A DNA stretch of 15,749 bases from the NCBI GenBank assembly GCA_002345745.1, contig DDWQ01000013.1, forward strand, positions 1 through 15,749, written 5' to 3'. A model generated the notes under the pieces. It worked only from the letters and a program-made list of their open reading frames with translations. It made no database searches and was not told the origin of the DNA. A program made the position numbers and the translations under genes. Source of the DNA: Candidatus Moranbacteria bacterium UBA2282. Lineage in GTDB: Bacteria; Patescibacteriota; Minisyncoccia; Moranbacterales; UBA2206. Every line of letters starts with the position of its first letter. Within the stretch, counting starts at the first letter, position 1. Positions 6,035 through 11,884 of the stretch are shown here, piece by piece.

Positions 6035-6196
6035 ATGGCAAAAACAGAAATAATCTGCGAAGGACCAGCATCTGAAGACGAATTAATTGATGTTTATGCT
6101 ACAGAGTTCAAGGTTAGCATAGAACTTGTCAGAGAAGCCTTTGCTAAATACAGTACATTTTCTGCTATTCGATCGTATTTAGATACATTGAACTAA
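6035..6196 (+). CDS. Small orphan 53-aa protein
   Basis: This short reading frame starts at ATG 6035 with AAGGAG at 6022-6027, 7 nt upstream, which is good evidence that it is translated. The product begins MAKTEIICEGPASEDELIDV and ends AFAKYSTFSAIRSYLDTLN. It is acidic in the first half, with predicted helices around ELIDVYATEF and IELVREAFAKY. It has one cysteine and no signal or membrane segment. No family is recognised. It lies 73 nt after the 101-aa gene and 24 nt before a terminator, so the two form one transcription unit. Confidence 0.7.
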   Translation: MAKTEIICEGPASEDELIDVYATEFKVSIELVREAFAKYSTFSAIRSYLDTLN

Positions 6197-6219
6197 AACG
6201 ATTACTGCCCCTGCTTGAG

Positions 6220-6251
6220 AGAACCTCTTCTCGATCGGGGGTTCTTTTTTT
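6220..6251 (+). terminator. Terminator of the orphan two-gene unit
   Basis: AGAACCTC (6220-6227) pairs with GGGGTTCT (6238-6245), 8 bp with one G-U pair and a 10-nt loop, followed by a run of seven Ts. It stops transcription before the convergent grpE. Confidence 0.8.
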
Positions 6252-6282
6252 ATTTTCAATGAACTTATCTTATTTTTAAATT

Positions 6283-6828
6283 CTATTCAACAATTACTCG
6301 TGAGGCGCGGACAACCTTGTCTCCCATCTGATAACCACGTGTCACAACCTTTTTAATCTTATTGTTAAATTTATAGTCCTTCGTTTTGCAACCTTTGCAT
6401 TCCATATCTGCTACTGCTTCGTGCATAGCTGGATCAAAACTATCACCAACCTTGATCTCAATCTCTGTCACTCCATTATCTGTCAGCACCTGCTCCAACT
6501 GCTTTTGAATATACATAATGCCCGTCACCCACGAATTTTCTTTTTGGTCTTCGGGAATGTGATCAGTTGAAGCATGAAAATTATCAATCACTGGCAGAAT
6601 TTGCAGAATAATATTTTGGGTGGAATAGCGCAGCAAGTCTTTCTGTGAATCCGCCTGTCTTTTTTTGTAGTTTTCGAAATCTGCCTGACATCTTTTCCAA
6701 CCGTCTAAATATTCTTCTTCTTTACTGACTGTTCCAATTTCATCTTCAATAACCTCCATAACTTCTTCTGGCATTTCAATCTTTTCTTTTACCTCAGCTT
6801 CTTTATTTTTTTCTTTTTTTATTGTCAT
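6283..6828 (-). CDS. grpE: Nucleotide exchange factor GrpE
   Basis: GrpE releases ADP from DnaK and so resets the chaperone cycle. The 181-aa protein has a charged N-terminal region, the long dimerisation helix with FENYKKRQ, PVIDNF, and the C-terminal beta domain GDSFDPAMHEAV, then VVTRGYQMGDKVVRASRVIV. ATG 6826-6828 (MTIKKEKN) is chosen: the frame extends 20 codons further (ending SRLHGNDKNN), but that part is encoded by a dispersed repeat hairpin (6841-6860). There is no Shine-Dalgarno site. hrcA lies 108 nt upstream, so both are probably transcribed from the CIRCE-controlled promoter. Two cysteines in ECKGC (near residue 143) are unusual for the family. Confidence 0.96.
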   Translation of the reverse strand: MTIKKEKNKEAEVKEKIEMPEEVMEVIEDEIGTVSKEEEYLDGWKRCQADFENYKKRQADSQKDLLRYSTQNIILQILPVIDNFHASTDHIPEDQKENSWVTGIMYIQKQLEQVLTDNGVTEIEIKVGDSFDPAMHEAVADMECKGCKTKDYKFNNKIKKVVTRGYQMGDKVVRASRVIVE

Positions 6829-6840
6829 ATTATTTTTGTC

Positions 6841-6860
6841 ATTCCCGTGAAGACGGGAAT
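6841..6860. repeat. dRS3-like hairpin
   Basis: ATTCCCGT-gaag-ACGGGAAT is a perfect 8-bp inverted repeat. It fits ATTCCC-N8-GGGAAT, the pattern of neisserial dRS3 repeats, also common in other genomes. It lies 12 nt upstream of the grpE start codon. Confidence 0.7.
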
Positions 6861-6892
6861 CTAGTCTAATTAAATTAAATCTCACCACTGGT

Positions 6893-6930
6893 TTCCCGCC
6901 TGCCTACCGGTAGGCAGGCCTCCGCGGGAA
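6893..6930. repeat. Nested palindromic repeat between hrcA and grpE
   Basis: TTCCCGC (6893-6899) and GCGGGAA (6924-6930) enclose a perfect 22-bp palindrome at 6898-6919 whose half is GCCTGCCTACC. It begins 7 nt beyond the hrcA stop codon. It is far more GC-rich than its surroundings and could form alternative hairpins that attenuate read-through into grpE. Confidence 0.75.
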
Positions 6931-6936
6931 TGACCT

Positions 6937-7674
6937 CTACATTACAATTATCGCTAATACTATTACGGCTCCAGCGCTTAAAAGTTTTCTAACGTAATCC
7001 AGCAGTGATTTATTTTCAGCATATTTCATTCTTTTTGGACCAATGATGGCTAGAAATCCTTTTTGTCCTAATTTTGTTTGATAGGGTGAAACAACTAGTG
7101 AGCAGTTTGGAATACCTTTGATTGGACTGTCTTTACCAATAAAAATTCTGGTTTCATTATCTTTCAAATTTTTCAGGATCGCATCAACATTTTCATCAAT
7201 GAAATCCAAAGCTTCCGCTACTTTGCAAAATTCATCCATTTCTCGAAATTCTGGTTTTCCCAAAAGTTCACGAATTCCAAATTCAGAAAAATCTTTTTCA
7301 ATCGTGCTGATCGCTAGATTGCCACTCATACCAGAAAGCAGTTTGGCAGTTGTGCGCGACAGTCTTTGATTTTGTGCTCTGAGTTTCAAAAGTTCGGCTT
7401 GCAATTTTTTCTGATCCACTAGGGAAAGTTCTTCATCCCCCATAATCTCTTCAACAAAATATTTATAGCCTTTGTCAGTTGGAATTCGTCCGGCACTGAT
7501 ATGTGGTTGATGCAAAAAACCATCTTCTGTTAATTTATTCATATCGCTTCGCATCGTGGCAGGACTAATATCGAAATCATATTTTTCAACTAGAATTTTT
7601 GAACCAACAGGAACAGCAGAATTAGTATATTCCTCGATAACCGCTGCCAAAATTTCTTGTTGTCTTTTATTCAT
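6937..7674 (-). CDS. hrcA: Heat-inducible transcription repressor HrcA (short form)
   Basis: HrcA binds the CIRCE operator and represses chaperone genes; its folding depends on chaperones, which links it to stress. The N-terminal winged-helix domain is clear (residues about 1-75: AVPVGSKILVEKYDFDISPA, then TMRSDMNKLTEDGFL and SAGRIPTDKGYKYFV). A GAF-like middle part and the C-terminal motif LGQKGFLAIIGPKRMKYAEN follow. At 245 aa it is about 100 aa shorter than Bacillus HrcA. It ends in a hydrophobic run, AGAVIVLAIIVM. ATG 7672-7674 directly follows an inverted-repeat arm in the leader and has no clear Shine-Dalgarno site. A matching CIRCE lies 212 nt upstream, so autoregulation is expected. 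Confidence 0.95.
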   Translation of the reverse strand: MNKRQQEILAAVIEEYTNSAVPVGSKILVEKYDFDISPATMRSDMNKLTEDGFLHQPHISAGRIPTDKGYKYFVEEIMGDEELSLVDQKKLQAELLKLRAQNQRLSRTTAKLLSGMSGNLAISTIEKDFSEFGIRELLGKPEFREMDEFCKVAEALDFIDENVDAILKNLKDNETRIFIGKDSPIKGIPNCSLVVSPYQTKLGQKGFLAIIGPKRMKYAENKSLLDYVRKLLSAGAVIVLAIIVM

Positions 7675-7792
7675 CCCGCACTAACTTTTGATCCTATTGG
7701 AATTTAATAAAATCAAAGGTTCCATTAATTATTTATTATCCCCGCATACCAATTTTTGCCGAAGCATTAACCACATCAAAAGTTAGTGCGGG
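7675..7792 (-). promoter_or_regulatory. hrcA leader with an 18-bp inverted repeat
   Basis: CCCGCACTAACTTTTGAT (7675-7692) and its exact complement at 7775-7792 enclose 82 nt. In the hrcA mRNA the second arm ends immediately before the ATG, so a stable stem would hold the initiation region. The leader from the predicted start (about 7865) to the ATG is about 190 nt. Beyond the repeat (7793-7860) it is A-rich on the plus strand, with repeated ACAAAT-type units and no gene. Confidence 0.7.
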
Positions 7793-7871
7793 ATTCATGA
7801 TTCTACAAAATTACAAATAAATACAAAACTACAAATATACAAAAATCTATCTGTTTTTATCTTATGTTTAT

Positions 7872-7900
7872 ATTATAATTCCTCGTTGGCACTCTGTCAA
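7872..7900 (-). promoter_or_regulatory. hrcA(-grpE) promoter
   Basis: On the minus strand, TTGACA (7895-7900), a 17-nt spacer and TATAAT (7872-7877) match consensus fully. The -35 box lies entirely in the 9-nt spacer of the CIRCE element, so bound HrcA would block the polymerase. Confidence 0.92.
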
Positions 7901-7912
7901 GTCGAGTGCTAA
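7886..7912. promoter_or_regulatory. CIRCE operator
   Basis: TTGGCACTC, 9 nt, then GAGTGCTAA. It matches the consensus TTAGCACTC-N9-GAGTGCTAA with a single change (A to G in the left arm). It is the HrcA binding site. Confidence 0.95.
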
Positions 7913-7962
7913 TTTGTATCTTATACGCTTACATGAAGCTATTAAAAGTTGGCTAAAATTAT

Positions 7963-7998
7963 AAAGAGGGTGAACGAATTTTTCCGTTCACCCTCTTT
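7963..7998. terminator. Strong hairpin terminator
   Basis: AAAGAGGGTGAACG (7963-7976) and CGTTCACCCTCTTT (7985-7998) form a perfect 14-bp stem with an 8-nt loop. It is placed to end the minus-strand gene at 8078-8512. On that strand the stem is followed by TTTATAATTTT. Confidence 0.8.
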
Positions 7999-8077
7999 TA
8001 CTCAGCTGTCAAGAAGAATAATCTGCTATCTTTGACGACCTTTAGGACTTTTTTATTAGATAAAGATTCGTAATTCC

Positions 8078-8512
8078 TCAATGTTCCCTGATAGAGACTG
8101 GGCATGGTGATGGCAAATCATACTTGGAAAAAAATTTATTGGCTGTTTGTGACTTGATTTCAAAGACATCCCCATATAGGGTATATACAAAAAAACCAGA
8201 TCCAATACCCGTACGTATAAGCTTTACATCATACGGAATAGAATGCGACAACTTCGGCTTTTTTCTACACATGAATCCGCATTCATGACAACTTAAGTCT
8301 GCAGTACTGCAAATATTCTCCCGAAGATCAATATCAAGCCCAAACCCATGCTTATTTTTTCTCAGATTTTCTTCATGCCAGCATGCAATTGGCTTATATT
8401 TTCTTTCAACGCCTTTGAGTGAAACAAAACGTCCATCCATCTCAATTACCACAACACTTTCTTTCATCTTCATCTTTAATGCTCTCTTCTGGGTTTGAAC
8501 TTTTTGTGGCAT
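8078..8512 (-). CDS. Orphan 144-aa protein with a cysteine cluster
   Basis: The family is not recognised. The N-terminus is basic (MPQKVQTQKRALKMKMK), then come probable beta strands (VVVIEMDGRFVSLKG). Cysteines cluster in the middle: Cys68, then SCHECGFMC (Cys75, Cys78, Cys82), which with nearby His76 could bind a metal. A final beta-rich part follows (GSGFFVYTLYGDVFEIKS). There is no signal peptide or membrane segment. The start is supported by TAGGAG about 6 nt before ATG 8510-8512. The gene is a single unit ending at the terminator at 7963-7998. A weak promoter (ATGACA, 17 nt, TAGATA) may lie between yidD and the gene. Confidence 0.7.
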   Translation of the reverse strand: MPQKVQTQKRALKMKMKESVVVIEMDGRFVSLKGVERKYKPIACWHEENLRKNKHGFGLDIDLRENICSTADLSCHECGFMCRKKPKLSHSIPYDVKLIRTGIGSGFFVYTLYGDVFEIKSQTANKFFSKYDLPSPCPVSIREH

Positions 8513-8651
8513 ACTCGACTCCTAAATTGATGTTTGAAATTATTCATCCTTAGCTTCGACACAAAAATCCGTTAAAGTAATTGTCCTTTATTTTTTGCTC
8601 TTGTACCTCCTTATCTAAGTTAAAAAGAACTACTTGTCATTTATTTAAAAA

Positions 8652-8906
8652 CTATTTTTTAATCTTATCATCTTCTGGAACCGGGTCAAATCCGCCATCA
8701 TTCCAAGGGTGACATCTGAGCACTCTTCTTGAACCAAGATAAATCCCTTTGAAAATTCCAAAACGATCCACTGCTTGATAGGTATATTCACTGCAAGTTG
8801 GATGAAACCGACAACCGGTGGTTTGCGAAAATTTGCTTAGAATGCCATGATCCAGTGAAATTGTTTTTTGGTATATTCGAATGAGCACTAAAATGATTTT
8901 TTTCAT
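8652..8906 (-). CDS. yidD: Membrane protein insertion efficiency factor YidD
   Basis: YidD is a small membrane-associated protein that helps YidC insert inner-membrane proteins. The 84-aa product shows the family pattern: an N-terminal amphipathic or hydrophobic helix (MKKIILVLIRIYQKTIS), then GCRFHPTCSEYTYQAVDRFG, GIYLGSRRVLRCHPW and GGFDPVP. ATG 8904-8906 is chosen; the frame opens 12 codons earlier with TTG, but that TTGACA is better read as the -35 box. The -10 box TAGAGT ends 7 nt before the ATG, implying a leaderless mRNA. The usual neighbours rpmH, rnpA and yidC are absent. It is divergent from corA. Confidence 0.93.
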   Translation of the reverse strand: MKKIILVLIRIYQKTISLDHGILSKFSQTTGCRFHPTCSEYTYQAVDRFGIFKGIYLGSRRVLRCHPWNDGGFDPVPEDDKIKK

Positions 8907-8913
8907 TGAAACC

Positions 8914-8942
8914 ACTCTATCTGATAAATAGGCTTTTGTCAA
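8914..8942 (-). promoter_or_regulatory. yidD promoter
   Basis: On the minus strand, TTGACA (8937-8942), a 17-nt spacer and TAGAGT (8914-8919). The start point is predicted at the yidD ATG. Its -35 overlaps that of the divergent corA promoter. Confidence 0.7.
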
Positions 8943-8967
8943 ACTAAATTTTCTGCTATAGTATAAT
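8936..8967 (+). promoter_or_regulatory. corA promoter region
   Basis: TTGTCA (8936-8941) is followed by the extended -10 TGC TATAGT (8957-8962, spacer 15) and an overlapping TATAAT (8962-8967, spacer 20). Either spacing is off optimum. The leader would be about 28-33 nt, without a Shine-Dalgarno site. Confidence 0.6.
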
Positions 8968-9001
8968 AAATACTAATTTAGAAATAATAACATATATCCT
9001 T

Positions 9002-9910
9002 ATGCAACAAGTAAAGTCCACCACGGTCAATTGGATCGATATTCAAGAGCCTAACGCCGATGACATTCTAAAGGTACAGAAAAAATATAATCTGCATCCG
9101 CTAATCATTGAGGATTTTTCCACGCCAACCTTGCGACCAAAAGCAGCTGAATATGACAATGCACTTTTTCTGACCATTCATGTTCCGCTTTTTGATACCA
9201 ACCTAAAAACCACCTACCCAGGAGAATTGGACATCGTCATTACTGATGGAACGCTAATCACCGCTCACGACGCTGAAATTTGGCAACTCAGTGAATTTTT
9301 TGATGCTATGAAAAGAAACAAGGGCAAGCGTGAGCAATTTATGAATGAAACTCCTGCTAAATTACTCTATCATATTATCGAAATGTTGCTTGAATCTTGC
9401 TTTCCAAAGCTTGATCATATTTCCAGAAAATTGGAATATATCGAAACTGAAATTTTTGCTGGCAATGAAAAGGATATGGTTTTGGAAATTTCCATCGCCA
9501 AGCGCGATATTTTAAATTTTAGAAGAACTTTGAAACCACAACGCTCTGTCATCGAATCACTAACACAGCGAGATTACAAGCTAATAGACCACAAGCTCAA
9601 GCCATATTTTCAAGAACTTATCGGAACTAACATTCGCGTTTGGAATTCGCTAGAAAGCACCAAAGAAACAGTTGAATCATTGGAAGATACTAACAATTCT
9701 CTGCTTTCCAATAAGCTCAACTTAACTATGAAAGTTTTGACAATTTTTTCCGCCGTGATGTTACCAATGACTGTCTATTCCAACATCCTCGCAATGAGCG
9801 CTGATATTCCCTTCGGAAAAGATCCGCATGCTTTCGCCATCCATACCAGCATTATGTTATGCATGTCGCTGATAACTATGACGATTTTCAAAGCACGCAA
9901 GTGGCTTTGA
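9002..9910 (+). CDS. CorA-like divalent cation transporter lacking GMN
   Basis: CorA proteins are pentameric inner-membrane channels for Mg2+ and related cations. The 302-aa protein has the family layout: an N-terminal alpha/beta cytoplasmic domain (1-130), a long stalk helix (about 130-240), TM1 (about 244-263, KVLTIFSAVMLPMTVYSNIL) and TM2 (about 277-296), and a basic tail (KARKWL). The selectivity motif GMN that normally follows TM1 is replaced by AMS (Ala264-Ser266) in LAMSADIPF, so ion choice or transport may differ; for this reason no gene symbol is given. It starts at ATG 9002 with no Shine-Dalgarno site and is followed 37 nt later by cysS on the same strand. Confidence 0.88.
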   Translation: MQQVKSTTVNWIDIQEPNADDILKVQKKYNLHPLIIEDFSTPTLRPKAAEYDNALFLTIHVPLFDTNLKTTYPGELDIVITDGTLITAHDAEIWQLSEFFDAMKRNKGKREQFMNETPAKLLYHIIEMLLESCFPKLDHISRKLEYIETEIFAGNEKDMVLEISIAKRDILNFRRTLKPQRSVIESLTQRDYKLIDHKLKPYFQELIGTNIRVWNSLESTKETVESLEDTNNSLLSNKLNLTMKVLTIFSAVMLPMTVYSNILAMSADIPFGKDPHAFAIHTSIMLCMSLITMTIFKARKWL

Positions 9911-9947
9911 AATAGAATTTTAAATTTAGTAATTAAAAATTCCATTT

Positions 9948-11384
9948 ATGTTAAATTTATATAACACACTCACAAGAAAAAAAGAAGAATTTGTTTCCAT
10001 AAATCCTGGCAAAGTCAGTATGTATGTTTGCGGACCGACAGTGTATGATCATTGTCATCTTGGGCATGGTCGTGGTTATGTTGCTATGGATATCCTTCGC
10101 CGTTATTTAGAATATTCTGGCTATGAAGTGCGATATATCATGAATTACACTGATGTGGGACATTTAGTTAATGATGCAGAGGTTGGTGAAGATAAGATTG
10201 AAAGAAAAGCCAAAGCAGAAAAAGTTGATCCGATTGAAATTACCAACACCTATATCAGATCAGCCGAGGATGATTTCACCGCTCTCAATATCAAGCCAGC
10301 CACATTTAATCCCCGTCCAACCCAATACATCGCCCAGATAATAAAATTTATTCAAGACCTAATTGAAAAAGGCTATGCCTATGAAGTTAATGGTTCGGTT
10401 TATTTTTCCGTAGAAAAATTTCCGGAATATGGTAAACTTTCTGGTCGTAAAATAGAAGATATGCTGGTCGGAGCACGCGTAGAAATAAATGAAGAAAAAA
10501 AGAGCCCACTTGATTTTGCTCTTTGGATAAAGGCTACTTCGGAACACATCTTAAAATGGGAAAGTCATTGGAGTCTTGGTTACCCAGGCTGGCATATTGA
10601 ATGCTCTGTTATGTCGTGTGATCTTCTTGGTCAAGATACTTTTGATATTCATGGTGGCGGAAATGAAAATATTTTTCCTCACAATGAAAATGAAGTGGCT
10701 CAAAGTGAAGCATATCTTGGAAAAAAGATGGCAAATTTTTGGACTCTTTGGAATATGGTTTTGACTGACGGAGAAAAGATGTCTAAGTCAAAAGGCAACC
10801 AGACTAATTTGAAAGATGCTCTTAAAAAATATGGTCCGGCTGCTATCCGCCTTTGGATTGCCAGCTCACACTACCGAAGCGTTATGAATTATAGTGAAGA
10901 ATCATTAGCACAAGCCAAAGCTAATTTGCAAAAGATCAATGATTTTGTTCTTAATATGGAAGCCTTAGCCACTTCAGAAAATTCAGATTCTAGTTTCGAT
11001 ATCAAACCATATCAAGAAAAATTTGAAACAGCTATGGACAATGATATTAATACTCCCGTGGCACTTAGTGTTTTATACGAACTCATAACTGATACCAATA
11101 AATTGATAGTTGAATCTGCTTTGAGTGCACAAGATGCAAAAAAAATCCTAGCTTTTTGGAAAAGAATAAATTCTGTTTTTGGCTTAGTGCTTCACGGACA
11201 AGTAGAGATTCCTCAAGAAATAACTGACCTAGTGAAAGAAAGAGAGCTTGCTCGTAAAAACAAAGACTTCGCCAAATCTGATCAACTGCGTGATGCGATT
11301 GACAAACTTGGTTATATAGTCGAAGATACTAAAGATAATAATTTTATAATTAAACCTGCCCGCAATGCTTCGCCTAAAAAATAA
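9948..11384 (+). CDS. cysS: Cysteine--tRNA ligase
   Basis: This enzyme charges tRNA-Cys with cysteine using ATP in the cytoplasm. It is a class I synthetase of 478 aa, the usual length. Visible are CGPTVYDHCHLGH (the HIGH box appears as HLGH, residues 37-40), WHIECS, FDIHGGG, FPHNENE and KMSKS (277-281). The zinc ligands are Cys28, Cys219, His245 and Glu249; the residue after His245, usually His, is Asn. The C-terminal part carries the DALR-like anticodon region (ELARKNKDFAKSDQLRDAI). ATG 9948 lies 37 nt after corA, with no Shine-Dalgarno site and no clear promoter of its own, so co-transcription with corA is possible. Confidence 0.97.
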   Translation: MLNLYNTLTRKKEEFVSINPGKVSMYVCGPTVYDHCHLGHGRGYVAMDILRRYLEYSGYEVRYIMNYTDVGHLVNDAEVGEDKIERKAKAEKVDPIEITNTYIRSAEDDFTALNIKPATFNPRPTQYIAQIIKFIQDLIEKGYAYEVNGSVYFSVEKFPEYGKLSGRKIEDMLVGARVEINEEKKSPLDFALWIKATSEHILKWESHWSLGYPGWHIECSVMSCDLLGQDTFDIHGGGNENIFPHNENEVAQSEAYLGKKMANFWTLWNMVLTDGEKMSKSKGNQTNLKDALKKYGPAAIRLWIASSHYRSVMNYSEESLAQAKANLQKINDFVLNMEALATSENSDSSFDIKPYQEKFETAMDNDINTPVALSVLYELITDTNKLIVESALSAQDAKKILAFWKRINSVFGLVLHGQVEIPQEITDLVKERELARKNKDFAKSDQLRDAIDKLGYIVEDTKDNNFIIKPARNASPKK

Positions 11385-11471
11385 TCAGTAGAAACTTTTA
11401 GTTTTTTAATACTATCAAAGTAATTACTAATCATAAAATAGCATAAGCGATGCAGGCGAGGGAAAAATAAT

Positions 11472-11786
11472 ATGACAAATAATAGTCCTTGTGGTTGCGG
11501 ACATGACCACGAAGAAGAAAAGGATGCCCCAATTGCCAATGATGAAGGTGGATGTTGCGGTGGTGGTTGCCATGATTGTGGTGACGATTCACAAGATGAT
11601 GACGCCTGTGGTTGTGGCCACGATTGTGGCGATGACAATTCACAAGAAGATGCCTGCGGTTGCGGCCACGAACACGCACCAACTATCACACCGGAAGAAC
11701 TAGAAAAATTAAAAGCATCTATCACAGCCGCTGGATATAAATTTGAAGAAACTCCTGAGGGAGAAATCCGAATTTTGGAGAAATAA
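11472..11786 (+). CDS. Cys/His-rich putative metal-binding protein
   Basis: No named family is recognised. Residues 1-68 of the 104-aa protein contain 11 Cys and 6 His in an acidic, Gly-rich setting: CGCGHDH (7-13), CCGGGCHDC (28-36), CGCGHDC (46-52) and CGCGHEH (62-68). The CGCGH unit appears three times, separated by Asp/Gln/Ser-rich linkers, with repetition also visible in the DNA. This resembles a metallothionein-like metal store or buffer. Residues 70-104 (TPEELEKLKASITAAGYKFE, then ETPEGEIRILEK) look like a small folded alpha/beta tail. It starts at ATG 11472 with a modest GAGGG about 9 nt upstream. It ends at the terminator at 11814-11835 and may be co-transcribed with cysS. There is no signal peptide, so it should be cytoplasmic. 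Confidence 0.8.
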   Translation: MTNNSPCGCGHDHEEEKDAPIANDEGGCCGGGCHDCGDDSQDDDACGCGHDCGDDNSQEDACGCGHEHAPTITPEELEKLKASITAAGYKFEETPEGEIRILEK

Positions 11787-11813
11787 ATCTTCAATTCAAT
11801 TTTCAGAACTTCG

Positions 11814-11838
11814 AAAAACTCCGCAAGGAGTTTTTTTG
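11814..11838 (+). terminator. Terminator of the Cys/His-rich gene
   Basis: AAAAACTCC, a GCAA tetraloop of the GNRA type, then GGAGTTTTTTT. It is a compact rho-independent terminator 28 nt past the stop. Confidence 0.88.
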
Positions 11839-11849
11839 ACTAATACTAC

Positions 11850-11878
11850 TTGTTTTTGCCTTAATTTAGCTCTATACT
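11850..11878 (+). promoter_or_regulatory. dus promoter
   Basis: TTGTTT (11850-11855), a 17-nt spacer and TATACT (11873-11878). The -10 box ends 6 nt before the dus ATG, so the predicted transcript is leaderless. Confidence 0.65.
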
Positions 11879-11884
11879 TACCAA

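Noticed and set aside
6829..6888. N-terminal extension of grpE (ending SRLHGNDKNN)
   Set aside because: It is translation of the ATTCCC hairpin repeat; the GrpE start at 6828 is enough.
8513..8560. Short frame of 23 codons overlapping the start of the 8512 gene (MNNFKHQ...)
   Set aside because: It has no conserved pattern, and its ATG follows only a chance AAGG; not enough to call a leader peptide.
8940..8942. TTG start for yidD 12 codons upstream
   Set aside because: This TTGACA is the -35 box of a well-spaced promoter, and the family starts at the downstream ATG (8906).
11312..11794. Minus-strand open frames opposite the Cys/His-rich gene, rich in Pro, Gln and Ser
   Set aside because: They are shadows of the repetitive gene on the plus strand and have no start signals.
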